Part shown: piece after piece, positions 37,074 to 44,982 of the stretch
Layout of the letters: the number at the start of each line of letters is the position of its first letter
Position numbering within the stretch: the stretch's first letter is position 1
Assembly: GCA_039810585.1 (NCBI GenBank)
Contig: JBDHXF010000001.1
Location: 62,001 to 126,000, forward strand
Length of the DNA stretch: 64,000 bases
Direction: 5' to 3'
Source: JBBATK01 sp039810585
GTDB taxonomy: Bacteria > Bacteroidota > Ignavibacteria > Kapaibacteriales > NICIL-2
The notes under the pieces: model-generated
The model's input: only the letters and a program-made list of their open reading frames with translations
The model's database searches: none
Told to the model about the DNA's origin: nothing
Position numbers and translations under genes: made by a program

Positions 37074-38084
37074 TTACTTCAACAGCTGGACGTTAAGTGT
37101 TGATGTTTGAACTTGCTTAAAGGTTTCAGACTTCTTCGTTTGCGGATTGATTGCAGAGGCTTCTAGCTCTTGCTTCATCACGGTATGTTTCTTCACGGTG
37201 TATCCGCTCTCGGAGTCGACAATCATGGTTCCATTACCACTGACTGTTCCGGTTTTCAGGCTTACTTGTGATTTAGCTCGCGGATCCAATTCGATTTTTC
37301 CGCTGAGTTGTCCGTCTACGATGGCCACTTTTCGACTATCGAGCGACGACACTTTGGCGACTCGATAGACCATCGTCATACTGCTATTGAATGCCGGTGG
37401 AATCGACTGTTGTCCGCTCCGTTTCCATATCATGCTAGCGTCCAACGCTGAATCCGGCATCGATAGTTGTTCTTGCTGCACCACTTGTGCGTAGTAAATC
37501 TCCTTCAATTGCTCGGCGATTTGTGCTTTCTGTTGATCGTTGAGTGGCTTTTGTGCCTCTGTGGCAATATGATTGACGAGTGCGCTCATTCCACCCACTT
37601 CGGTCACGCGACCTTTGGCATCAATACTCACGCTTATCTCCTCACCGATCAGCGAGGTCATCATCACGTAGTCCTTATTTGCCTTATCGGCGCTGTCGCT
37701 GGAATTATACTTCGAATCCTTATTACCGGCGCCCATTCCTTTCGTGGACTGCGTAGACTTTACGGAATCGTACTTCATGATAAACGTTGTAATGCCGTCG
37801 CGCACGCTCTTGATCGACTTGGTGTAGTACGCGGTGGTTGACGATTCGACAGACAGGGAATCATCCTGTACCAATTTCTGATCTTGATCTAGTTTGTAAT
37901 GAAATACTTGTCCTGCTTTGTAGTTGAAGGCCAGACTACTGATGTGTTGCTCTTGTGCGGGAAGGTCTTTCAATCTTGAAGTGTCGGAGGCGGCAGTCGA
38001 TGCCGGTTTTGAGTCGTTAGAATTGTGTTGGCAGGACAGCAGACTCAAACAACAAATCGATACAACAAGCGCGAGGTATTTCAT
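37074..38084 (-). CDS. Putative lipoprotein, unknown function
   Basis: The protein has 336 aa. The lipobox LSLLSC (Cys about 18) predicts a lipoprotein anchored by signal peptidase II. A Ser/Asp/Ala-rich linker follows, then a beta-rich domain beginning LAFNYKAGQVFHYKLDQDQK and ending in a predicted barrel-like or lipocalin-like arrangement (MVYRVAKVSSLDSRKVAIVDGQLSGKIEL, GTMIVDSESGYTVKKHTVMKQEL). The layout resembles DUF6263-type lipoproteins of Bacteroidota. The next gene upstream encodes a protein with a similar opening strand, so the two may be distant paralogues. The function is not known. Confidence 0.75.
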   Translation of the reverse strand: MKYLALVVSICCLSLLSCQHNSNDSKPASTAASDTSRLKDLPAQEQHISSLAFNYKAGQVFHYKLDQDQKLVQDDSLSVESSTTAYYTKSIKSVRDGITTFIMKYDSVKSTQSTKGMGAGNKDSKYNSSDSADKANKDYVMMTSLIGEEISVSIDAKGRVTEVGGMSALVNHIATEAQKPLNDQQKAQIAEQLKEIYYAQVVQQEQLSMPDSALDASMIWKRSGQQSIPPAFNSSMTMVYRVAKVSSLDSRKVAIVDGQLSGKIELDPRAKSQVSLKTGTVSGNGTMIVDSESGYTVKKHTVMKQELEASAINPQTKKSETFKQVQTSTLNVQLLK

Positions 38085-38107
38085 GGAGTGCTATAGGGTG
38101 TGTACAA

Positions 38108-38137
38108 TAAAAAAAGGCCAGTCAAAGGACTGACCTT
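38108..38137 (-). terminator. Terminator after the 38225-39286 gene
   Basis: The imperfect stem AAGGTCAGTC/GACTGGCCTT (minus strand, one mismatch) is followed by seven or eight T, 88 bases past the stop. It lies just upstream of the lipoprotein gene start. Confidence 0.8.
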
Positions 38138-38224
38138 CTTCAAATATCAGAGAAACGAGCGATTGGACAAGGCGAAGCGTGAAAAGAACGGCATTGCTTG
38201 CGAAGAAATCTTCAGAAGTGCGCC

Positions 38225-39286
38225 TTAGTACTCAGTCAGTCCACGGCTTATCCACGTGTAAAACGATTGCACATTTTCACTAAATGTTTCGTTACGGACG
38301 TGCGCTTTCACCGTCGTGTTGAACTGCGAGCTTGACGAAATAATATTTCCACGACGATTGATAACTAGCGTCTGATGACCTTTACCCTCCCCGCCCAGGA
38401 TATCGATCATGCGTTCGATACCGTACAGTCGGTCGGTTTTTGGTAACACTTTCAAGTGCTGAATATCGCTTTCAAGAGTGTACAAGCCCAGAGCGTACGA
38501 AGCGATATGCGTTGTTGCGGAATCGTCACGACAATCCAAACCATCGATCTTCACGAAATACGGTTTCTTCCAACTGCTGTCTCTCTTCACCACATCGTTG
38601 GGAAGCACACCTTTTTGAGGGTCAATGATTTGAGCGTACGCCATCGTTGAGATTCCATTTAGCCACATGTATGTACTCATAGAGTCTAGGTGGCCTTCAC
38701 CATATTTCGCGATGTAGTCCTTTAGCCAGTCCAACATTTCGCCGCGAATAGAAACAGCTTCCCAGTATGGTGAGAATTTGATAAAGCACTCACGATTGAC
38801 GGGCACTGTGGCAGCTGTCAAGTCCGGAAACTTTAACTGTACTTTGGATCGGTTGTCGTACACAATTTCAGATTCCCCGCTCTTAAAGCGATAGCGAAGG
38901 GAATCGATGTTCACATCGAGTTCGAGCATCCCATTTACCGGATCCGAGTTTGCACGGAGTTCAAGGTAGTACGTAACATCTCTGCTGTACTTCAGTGTGG
39001 AGCTATCGCTGTAGGTGCGAAGCACTTCTGTACTGTCGTGCATGGTATAGGCAAAAATGTTGCCAGCTGGAAAACGCCATTTCAAAGCGTTGTATTCCGG
39101 CGTCACCGATTTACCGGGGGTCAGGTGTGCCTTCGCATCTGCCGGACTTTCGCCTTTCTCTTGAGCAAGGATACAATCGGTATTCAGGACGAGCAAAAGT
39201 GTAAGGAGCAACGTGCCGGTGACTGTGAATAGTCCGATCGAAGTGCGGACTTTGCGGACTGTAAAGGAGGAAGCGGATGTGTGCAT
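38225..39286 (-). CDS. Exported protein of unknown function
   Basis: The protein has 353 aa. An extended N-terminus with a hydrophobic stretch (LFTVTGTLLLTLLLVLNTDCILAQ) acts as a signal peptide; a shorter start is possible. The mature part is beta-rich and begins LKWRFPAGNIFAYTMHDSTEV, similar in pattern to the neighbouring lipoprotein (LAFNYKAGQVFHYKLDQDQ). The C-terminus includes HQTLVINRRGNIISSSSQF. No family or catalytic motif is recognised. It is separated from the lipoprotein gene by a terminator, so the two are probably regulated separately despite their likeness. Confidence 0.7.
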   Translation of the reverse strand: MHTSASSFTVRKVRTSIGLFTVTGTLLLTLLLVLNTDCILAQEKGESPADAKAHLTPGKSVTPEYNALKWRFPAGNIFAYTMHDSTEVLRTYSDSSTLKYSRDVTYYLELRANSDPVNGMLELDVNIDSLRYRFKSGESEIVYDNRSKVQLKFPDLTAATVPVNRECFIKFSPYWEAVSIRGEMLDWLKDYIAKYGEGHLDSMSTYMWLNGISTMAYAQIIDPQKGVLPNDVVKRDSSWKKPYFVKIDGLDCRDDSATTHIASYALGLYTLESDIQHLKVLPKTDRLYGIERMIDILGGEGKGHQTLVINRRGNIISSSSQFNTTVKAHVRNETFSENVQSFYTWISRGLTEY

Positions 39287-39386
39287 AGGCTAAATCGAAG
39301 CAATGGAACCGATGAGAACAGTGCGAGTGTTGCCTGAAGCATCGCTCAGCACCTGGAAACAATAATCATGACGTACTCGGCTTGTT

Positions 39387-39977
39387 TCATGAGCGTCGAA
39401 AGCAATAGAGGGCCCAAGCGGCCAGCGTCATACCATCCCAGATCTCCCGAGCCGCAATGGCATGCTCTATTTGCGTACGAGTCCACATGAAAACCTCAAT
39501 CTCTTCTGACTCTTCCGGCTTGGCAGTGGTTGACACGAGCTCGGTTGCCAGAAAGACCTTGCATCGCTCGTTCGTCAGGCCATTCATAGGGTTGAATTCA
39601 CCCAGATAGGTCCATGATTGAGCGGTGTACCCGGCTTCCTCTTCCAGCTCAGCCTGCGCCTGTGCCAGTGGCTCAATGCCCTCTGCCAAACCGCCTCCGG
39701 GAAACTCCACGCTGGCATCTTGGTTCAGGTAGCGAAACTGTCGAGTCAAGATAAACCGATCGGTCGACACTTCTGCTATGACGAACACTGAGCCAAATGT
39801 GTGTGCATACCAATAATCGGCTTCACGGCCGCTTGGCAGCTCATAGCGATCGTGTTTGTAGCGCCAATAGGGATTGGTATGCAGAATTTCAGTATCTCGC
39901 TGTGTCAGTACTTTCAACGGCAACCTCAGGAAAGACAAAACGGGATGACACTGCATCCCGTCCTTGGAATATTCCAC
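39387..39977 (-). CDS. Nudix hydrolase (ADP-ribose pyrophosphatase-like)
   Basis: The protein has 196 aa. The N-terminal swapped strand region (DTEILHTNPYWRYKHDRYELPSG) and FPGGGLAEGIEPLAQAQAELEEEAGY correspond to ADP-ribose pyrophosphatase-type Nudix enzymes. The metal-binding glutamates of the Nudix box (ELEEEAG) are present, but the usual Arg just before them is Ala (AELEEE instead of RELxEE) and the upstream box Glu appears to be Ile. Activity may therefore be altered. It is encoded immediately downstream of ndk (24 bp), suggesting co-transcription and a nucleotide-housekeeping role. Confidence 0.87.
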   Translation of the reverse strand: MEYSKDGMQCHPVLSFLRLPLKVLTQRDTEILHTNPYWRYKHDRYELPSGREADYWYAHTFGSVFVIAEVSTDRFILTRQFRYLNQDASVEFPGGGLAEGIEPLAQAQAELEEEAGYTAQSWTYLGEFNPMNGLTNERCKVFLATELVSTTAKPEESEEIEVFMWTRTQIEHAIAAREIWDGMTLAAWALYCFRRS

Positions 39978-40001
39978 CGATCCTTATTGATGACAACGTA
40001 C

Positions 40002-40430
40002 TTAGGCAGCTGTGTTTGCAGCAACATCACGTCCGGCAAAGAAAAACGCGATTTCATTCAATGCGTTTTCTACCGAATCTGAACCGTGAATAGCATTCTC
40101 GCCTTTGCTCGATGCAAAACGCTTGCGAATGGTACCTTCGGCAGCTTCTGCCGGATCGGTCGATCCAATCAGTGTTCGGAAATCAGCAACTGCATTTTCC
40201 TTTTCGAGCGCTATGGGAACCACTGCTCCGCTGCACATGAAGTTCACCAGCTCAGCGTAAAAAGGGCGTTCCTTGTGTACTGCATAGAACTCACGGGCAT
40301 GCACTTCGCTCATTCGAGTGAGTTGCATGGCAACAATCTTGAATCCGGCAGCTTGAATTTGTGCAATGATTTCGCCGGCATGATTCTTCCGAACCGCATC
40401 GGGCTTGATAATGGCTAAGGTGCGTTCCAT
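40002..40430 (-). CDS. ndk: Nucleoside-diphosphate kinase
   Basis: The protein has 142 aa, the family's normal size. It starts at the ATG at 40430 (MERTLAIIKPDAVRKNHAGEII); the upstream frame extension is unrelated. NDK transfers the gamma-phosphate of ATP to NDPs through a phosphohistidine. The active-site segment ENAIHGSDSVENALNEIAFFF and the GSTDPAEAAEGTIRKRF loop are intact. A dispersed hairpin element with a perfect 15-bp stem lies between sucD and ndk. Confidence 0.97.
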   Translation of the reverse strand: MERTLAIIKPDAVRKNHAGEIIAQIQAAGFKIVAMQLTRMSEVHAREFYAVHKERPFYAELVNFMCSGAVVPIALEKENAVADFRTLIGSTDPAEAAEGTIRKRFASSKGENAIHGSDSVENALNEIAFFFAGRDVAANTAA

Positions 40431-40521
40431 AGGGTGTGCGTTGGTAATAAGGTATATAAAAATTTGATATTGACTAGAGGCTCTCTCAAAAAACCATCCT
40501 GAGATGCCGCTTGATACACGT

Positions 40522-40571
40522 GGCGCCGGTGTTGCCGTAGGCAACACCGGCGCCGCATGAATAGAAATCTC
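40522..40571 (-). repeat. Dispersed hairpin element, copy f
   Basis: A perfect 15-bp stem with a GTA loop (40522-40554; arms GGCGCCGGTGTTGCC and its complement) is followed by GAATAGAAATCTC (40559-40571). On the minus strand the constant block begins two bases after the sucD stop codon, and the hairpin precedes ndk by about 90 bases. Confidence 0.8.
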
Positions 40572-40573
40572 TC

Positions 40574-41557
40574 TTATTTCTTGGCTGTTTTCTTTGCAAC
40601 TTTTTTCACCGGAGCTTTAACTGCCGCTTTTGCTACCGTTTTCTTTGCTGCTTTAGCTTCTGCTCCTAAGTACTTGGCCACCGTAATTCCGATATGTGCC
40701 GGAGAATCGACCACATGAATTCCGGCTTCCTTCATTGCGGCTACTTTAGCGTCCGCTGTACCTTTACCACCGGAGATGATGGCGCCGGCGTGGCCCATAC
40801 GACGACCCGGAGGTGCCGTACGACCGGCAATAAAACCAATGACGGGTTTCTTCACGTGCTTGGCTATGTATTCGGCTGCTTCTTCTTCCGCCGTACCGCC
40901 AATTTCTCCGATCATCACGATGGCATGAGTGTCTTTGTCGTTGTTGAACAACTCAACAGCATCAATAAAGCGCGTGCCAATGATGGGATCGCCGCCAATA
41001 CCAATGCAGGTTGATTGACCAAGACCAATAGCGGACAATTGTCCCACCGCTTCATAGGTCAGCGTTCCCGAGCGTGAAACGATACCAACTGTTCCCGCTT
41101 GCGCAATGAAGCCGGGCATGATGCCGATTTTACATTCGCCGGGGGTAAGAAGACCCGGACAGTTTGGTCCCACCAAACGAGACTTGGAGCGCTTCAACGC
41201 GTCCCACACGGTAATCATATCGCGAACAGGAATTCCCTCCGTGATGCAAACGATAAGACTCACTTCCGCTTCAATTGCTTCCAAGATGGCGTCGGCAGCT
41301 ACGGATGCCGGCACAAAAATGCAGGTGGCATTCGCACCCGTTGCTTTCACGGCATCGGCTACTGTATTATAGACCGGAACTGCTTTTTCAAAAATGTCCT
41401 CGCCCTTGCCTTTATACTCGCTCCCACCCTTGCCGGGTGTGACGCCGCCAACAACGTTGGTTCCATAGGCAATCATCTGCGACGTATGAAAGGTTCCTTC
41501 GCTTCCGGTGATACCCTGGACAATCAACTTCGTTTTCTTATTACATAATACGCTCAT
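40574..41557 (-). CDS. sucD: Succinate--CoA ligase, alpha subunit, with histone-like tail
   Basis: The protein has 327 aa. It is the alpha subunit of succinyl-CoA synthetase (TCA cycle, substrate-level phosphorylation). CoA-binding motifs (IVQGITGSEGTFHTSQMIAYGTNVVGGVTPGKGG), VGPNCPGLL, IGIGGDPIIGT, GEIGG and the phosphohistidine loop PPGRRMGHAGAII are intact. After the normal end near YLGAE there is an extra tail of about 27 residues made almost only of Lys, Ala, Val and Pro (AKAAKKTVAKAAVKAPVKKV...), resembling a histone H1 tail. The beta subunit gene is not adjacent. The next gene downstream is ndk, another NTP-handling enzyme. Confidence 0.95.
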   Translation of the reverse strand: MSVLCNKKTKLIVQGITGSEGTFHTSQMIAYGTNVVGGVTPGKGGSEYKGKGEDIFEKAVPVYNTVADAVKATGANATCIFVPASVAADAILEAIEAEVSLIVCITEGIPVRDMITVWDALKRSKSRLVGPNCPGLLTPGECKIGIMPGFIAQAGTVGIVSRSGTLTYEAVGQLSAIGLGQSTCIGIGGDPIIGTRFIDAVELFNNDKDTHAIVMIGEIGGTAEEEAAEYIAKHVKKPVIGFIAGRTAPPGRRMGHAGAIISGGKGTADAKVAAMKEAGIHVVDSPAHIGITVAKYLGAEAKAAKKTVAKAAVKAPVKKVAKKTAKK

Positions 41558-41709
41558 AGGAATGCCTTGCGGCCATATGTTCAGTGAAGACTACAAAAAT
41601 AGCGAATTCAAACTTTTCAAGGTCACTGACTCGCCGTCTGGAAACGGTCTTAACAGCTCTTCACACTCAAGTGTGAGATTTTGCCTGCCTCGGTGCGCAG
41701 TCTGTTTGT

Positions 41710-42237
41710 CTAGTGAGAATCTGTTTGACGTAGGGGTTTGAAGACAAGGATCGCGGTCACCGCCACAACACCCGCGAGACTTAGGAAGTTCATCCATGCG
41801 TTTTTCGTGAACAGGAGCACAAAAGCCGGGATAACCGTATCGGCATGAATACCGGCAATGGAGTAGTGATCGCCCACAAGCCAATAGAATTCCAACGACT
41901 TCCAGGCGTACCACAGACCAAAGGGCACGCTTACACCATAGAGAATAAAGCTCATCACCATGTAACCGTCCTTGCGAAAACTCTTTCGCTGCATCCAGAG
42001 CACAAGCTTCACGGACACGATCATGAGGCCATATGCCCAGACCGCGGTGGACATCATACTTGCCAAAACTCGGATGGTGTTGAGCTGAAGGGAAACATCC
42101 ATCTCGCGTAACACCGACGTGCCGGTTACAAACAGGTCGTAGGCAAAAGCTTGCGTGGCCAGACTGAGCCCAAACCATACAGCCGTACTCAGAATAGCCA
42201 CGAACATCAAAAACGAGAGGAAAAAGGGTCTTTTCAT
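41710..42237 (-). CDS. Multi-pass membrane protein, unknown function
   Basis: The protein has 175 aa from the ATG at 42237. Four hydrophobic segments are visible (about residues 5-30 FLSFLMFVAILSTAVWFGLSLA; 50-75 SMMSTAVWAYGLMIVSVKLVLW; 85-115 YMVMSFILYGVSVPFGLWYAW; 140-168 WMNFLSLAGVVAVTAILVF). No family is recognised. The gene is divergent from groES, with the CIRCE/promoter region between them. Confidence 0.7.
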   Translation of the reverse strand: MKRPFFLSFLMFVAILSTAVWFGLSLATQAFAYDLFVTGTSVLREMDVSLQLNTIRVLASMMSTAVWAYGLMIVSVKLVLWMQRKSFRKDGYMVMSFILYGVSVPFGLWYAWKSLEFYWLVGDHYSIAGIHADTVIPAFVLLFTKNAWMNFLSLAGVVAVTAILVFKPLRQTDSH

Positions 42238-42394
42238 GCTGAAATACGACGAAAACGTCAAAGTACTCTGTGATCTTGAATTCCGGATAACCGCATCACA
42301 CAGTCGTGCTAATCTGGCCATTCAACGGAAATGCTCTCAGCATAGCCGCTGAAGAACGGGGCAAAAATACTGCTATTTAGGCATCGGCGGAGAA

Positions 42395-42422
42395 GCGCGA
42401 AGCGCGCAAGAATAAAAGCCTC
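42395..42422 (-). repeat. Dispersed hairpin element, copy g
   Basis: GCGC-GAA-GCGC (42395-42405) is followed by GAATAAAAGCCTC (42410-42422), a diverged constant block. It lies 35 bases upstream of the CIRCE site. Confidence 0.6.
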
Positions 42423-42455
42423 TATTTCGATCACACAACACTACAATAGCAAGTT

Positions 42456-42482
42456 TTAGCACTCGTCAATGGAGACTGCTAA
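42456..42482 (+). promoter_or_regulatory. CIRCE operator (HrcA site)
   Basis: TTAGCACTC-N9-GACTGCTAA is the CIRCE inverted repeat (consensus TTAGCACTC-N9-GAGTGCTAA) with one change in the right arm. It is 105 bases upstream of the groES start, so the groESL operon should be repressed by HrcA and induced by heat. Confidence 0.9.
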
Positions 42483-42483
42483 G

Positions 42484-42491
42484 TAATTTTG
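42484..42491 (+). promoter_or_regulatory. groES promoter -7 box
   Basis: TAATTTTG matches the Bacteroidota -7 consensus TANNTTTG and abuts the CIRCE operator, so HrcA binding would block it. A -33 TTTG at the usual spacing is not obvious. Confidence 0.6.
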
Positions 42492-42587
42492 TACTCAATT
42501 CGCTACGGCGAAAGAGACGAATCCCTGAGGACGTCAGCCCTCAATACTACTTAAAAACCCATTTTTCATTAATATTTGGAGTCTTTT

Positions 42588-42878
42588 ATGAATCTTACCC
42601 CACTTCACGACCGCGTTATCGTTCGTCCGGCTGCACCGGAAGAAGTAACCAAGGGTGGAATTATCATCCCGGATACCGCAAAGGAAAAGCCCATGCAGGG
42701 CGACATCATTGCCATTGGCAGTGGCAAGCAAAGTGAAGACGGAAAGCTCACGCCCCTGAGCGTTAAAGTAGGCGATCGTGTTTTGTACGGCAAGTACTCG
42801 GGTACCGAAATCAGCATCGAAGGCGATGATCTGTTGATCATGCGTGAGAGCGACATCTTCGCCGTTGTAAACAGCTAA
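42588..42878 (+). CDS. groES: Co-chaperonin GroES
   Basis: The protein has 96 aa. The ATG at 42588 follows GGAG by nine bases; a start four codons upstream lacks support. GroES caps GroEL and closes the folding chamber. It begins MNLTPLHDRVIVRPAAPEEVTKGGIIIPDTAKEKPMQGDIIAIGSGK, including the mobile loop, and ends LLIMRESDIFAVV, all standard. It is the first gene of the groESL operon behind a CIRCE operator. Confidence 0.98.
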   Translation: MNLTPLHDRVIVRPAAPEEVTKGGIIIPDTAKEKPMQGDIIAIGSGKQSEDGKLTPLSVKVGDRVLYGKYSGTEISIEGDDLLIMRESDIFAVVNS

Positions 42879-42896
42879 ACATCTTTCGGTCCACCG

Positions 42897-42923
42897 GCAT
42901 CCGTCGGCACAAGCCGACGATGC
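42897..42923 (+). promoter_or_regulatory. groES-groEL intercistronic hairpin
   Basis: The stem GCATC-C-GTCGGC/GCCGACGATGC with an ACAA loop and one bulged C has no U-tract. It probably acts as an mRNA processing or stability element giving different GroES and GroEL levels. GroEL's AGGAGA ribosome-binding site follows at 42977. Confidence 0.65.
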
Positions 42924-42986
42924 TCAGAGCAAAAACACATACACTCGAAATCTCAATCATCTGAACTCATTCACAGGAGAATTTAT

Positions 42987-44618
42987 ATGGCAGCAAAAAT
43001 CATCACCTTTGACGTTGATGCTCGTGCAGCGCTGAAGCGCGGAGTAGATCAACTTGCAAACGCAGTGAAAGTCACGCTCGGACCAAAAGGTCGCAACGTG
43101 ATTATTGACAAGAAATTTGGCGCACCAACCGTCACAAAAGACGGCGTAAGCGTGGCCAAGGAAATTGAATTGGAAGATCCGATCGAAAACCTCGGTGCTT
43201 CCATGGTTCGTGAAGTAGCCAGCAAGACCAGCGACATGGCCGGTGACGGTACCACAACCGCTACGGTGCTTGCTCAAGCTATCGTGACCGAAGGTTTGAA
43301 GGTAGTCACCAGCGGCGCAAACCCGATGGATGTCAAGCGCGGTATCGATCTGGCGGTTGGCAAGATCACCGCAGAGTTGAAGTCCATCTCACGTCCTGTA
43401 AGCGGCAAGAAGGAAATTGCTCAAGTGGGAACGATATCCGCTAACAACGACAGCACCATTGGCAATTTGATTGCAGATGCCATGGACAAGGTTGGCAAAG
43501 ATGGCGTGATCACCGTCGAAGAAAACAAGGGTACCGATACCACGATGGAAGTGGTAGAAGGTATGCAATTCGATCGCGGTTATTTGTCACCGTATTTCGT
43601 GACCGATCCGGACACGATGGAAGCATCGCTGGAAAATCCCTTCCTGTTGATCCACGACAAGAAGATCTCGGCTATTAAGGACATCCTGCCGATTCTCGAA
43701 AAGTCAGCTCAAAGTGGTCGTCCACTCCTCATCATCGCCGAAGATCTCGAAGGCGAAGCACTTGCCACCCTCGTGGTGAACAAGCTGCGCGGAACCCTCC
43801 GCATCGCTGCCGTAAAGGCACCGGGCTTTGGTGATCGTCGTAAGGCTATGCTGGAAGATATTGCCGTTCTTACCGGTGGTACCGTGATCAGCGATGAAAA
43901 GGGATACCGTTTGGACGCCGCAACACTCGATATGCTGGGAACAGCGAAGAAAGTCACGATCGATAAGGACAACACCACGATCGTCGAAGGAGCTGGCAGC
44001 AGCAACGATATTAAAATGCGTATCAACGAAATCAAATCACAAATCGACAAGACAACGAGCGACTACGATCGCGAGAAGCTCCAAGAACGTCTGGCTAAGC
44101 TCAGCGGCGGTGTTGCAGTTCTGAAGATCGGCGCTTCCACCGAAGTGGAAATGAAGGAAAAGAAAGCTCGTGTTGAAGATGCTCTGCACGCAACACGTGC
44201 TGCAGTTGAAGAAGGTATCGTGCCAGGTGGCGGCGTTGCCTACTTGCGTTGCGTGAAGGTTTTGGATGGTCTGCAAGGCGAAAACCACGATCAAACCACC
44301 GGTATCGCGATCATCCGTCGCGCCGTGGAAGAACCGATTCGTCAAATTGTCACCAATGCCGGCCTTGAAGCATCCGTGATTGCCAACAAGATCAAAGAAG
44401 GTACAGGCGCCTTTGGTTTCAACGCTTACAACGAGCAGTTTGAAGATTTGCTGACATCAGGTGTCATCGACCCGACCAAAGTGTCGCGCGTGGCCCTCGA
44501 AAACGCAGCATCCGTCTCTTCACTCTTACTCACAACAGAAGCTACCATCGTCGAAAAACCGGAACCGGAAAAAGCACCAGCTCCGCACATGCACGGCGGC
44601 GGCGGCATGGATTACTAA
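42987..44618 (+). CDS. groEL: Chaperonin GroEL
   Basis: The protein has 543 aa, a full-length chaperonin subunit. Standard blocks are VTLGPKGRNVIIDKKFGAPTVTKDGVSVAKEIEL, the ATP-binding SDMAGDGTTTATVLAQAIV, GDRRKAMLEDIAVLTGG, and EEGIVPGGGVAYLRC near the C-terminus. The tail is a shortened Gly-rich GGGGMDY rather than the GGM repeats common elsewhere. A clear AGGAGAATTTAT ribosome-binding site precedes the ATG. The last codons and the downstream terminator region are duplicated 1.6 kb further on (46249-46480). Confidence 0.98.
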   Translation: MAAKIITFDVDARAALKRGVDQLANAVKVTLGPKGRNVIIDKKFGAPTVTKDGVSVAKEIELEDPIENLGASMVREVASKTSDMAGDGTTTATVLAQAIVTEGLKVVTSGANPMDVKRGIDLAVGKITAELKSISRPVSGKKEIAQVGTISANNDSTIGNLIADAMDKVGKDGVITVEENKGTDTTMEVVEGMQFDRGYLSPYFVTDPDTMEASLENPFLLIHDKKISAIKDILPILEKSAQSGRPLLIIAEDLEGEALATLVVNKLRGTLRIAAVKAPGFGDRRKAMLEDIAVLTGGTVISDEKGYRLDAATLDMLGTAKKVTIDKDNTTIVEGAGSSNDIKMRINEIKSQIDKTTSDYDREKLQERLAKLSGGVAVLKIGASTEVEMKEKKARVEDALHATRAAVEEGIVPGGGVAYLRCVKVLDGLQGENHDQTTGIAIIRRAVEEPIRQIVTNAGLEASVIANKIKEGTGAFGFNAYNEQFEDLLTSGVIDPTKVSRVALENAASVSSLLLTTEATIVEKPEPEKAPAPHMHGGGGMDY

Positions 44619-44836
44619 GAGTAATCCCTCGCTGATAAATCAAAAGGCTGTCTCGCAAGAGACAGCCTTTTTTGTGTGTGGAAGTATTTTCAGGTGGCGG
44701 AGCATTAACTCGTTTTCCACCATTTTAACGACTGCTTAACGCGACCGTGAGAGTCTCACGGTCGCGCGCATCTCGTGCTTTTTGTTGATTTCTGCGAAAC
44801 GACCCAAAACGATGTGGAAAAGCCAGAGGCTCGCTT
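44607..44836 (+). repeat. groEL 3'-region direct repeat, copy 1
   Basis: Starting with the last four groEL codons (ATGGATTACTAA) and running 218 bp past the stop, this segment recurs at 46249-46480. It contains the groEL terminator, a perfect 25-bp palindrome with arms GCGACCGTGAGA/TCTCACGGTCGC (44741-44765), and a near-invariant right part ending GTGGAAAAGCCAGAGGC. TTTTCCAC (left) and GTGGAAAA (right) bracket the palindrome as a second, outer inverted repeat. Confidence 0.9.
44643..44674 (+). terminator. groESL operon terminator
   Basis: A perfect 12-bp stem AAAGGCTGTCTC/GAGACAGCCTTT with a GCAA loop and a T run lies 25 bases after the groEL stop. Confidence 0.92.
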
Positions 44837-44982
44837 CAACCTTTTAATGCAGGAAATGTTAATTGTATAAACCTTGGTTCTCAAAACAGCTTGGTGCCGT
44901 AAACTGTTCCCGCCTATTCGCTTAATGGTACCTGCGCAGCTCGAATTGCTCTTGCTGCGTCGCATGGACGCAAGAAATGGAC

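Larger units (their letters stand above)
42238..42587. other. Divergent control region upstream of groES
   Basis: This stretch has no gene. It contains dispersed hairpin copy g, a CIRCE operator, a -7-like promoter motif and the groES ribosome-binding site TTTGGAG, as annotated separately. Confidence 0.8.

Noticed and set aside
41591..42178. 195-codon minus-strand ORF overlapping the four-helix membrane protein
   Set aside because: It is the other frame of a clearly hydrophobic, better-supported coding sequence.
44700..44836. Replication origin (oriC) at the TTTTCCAC/GTGGAAAA sites
   Set aside because: Only one or two DnaA-box-like words per copy, no AT-rich unwinding region, and no dnaA/dnaN nearby; kept only as a possibility in the repeat finding.
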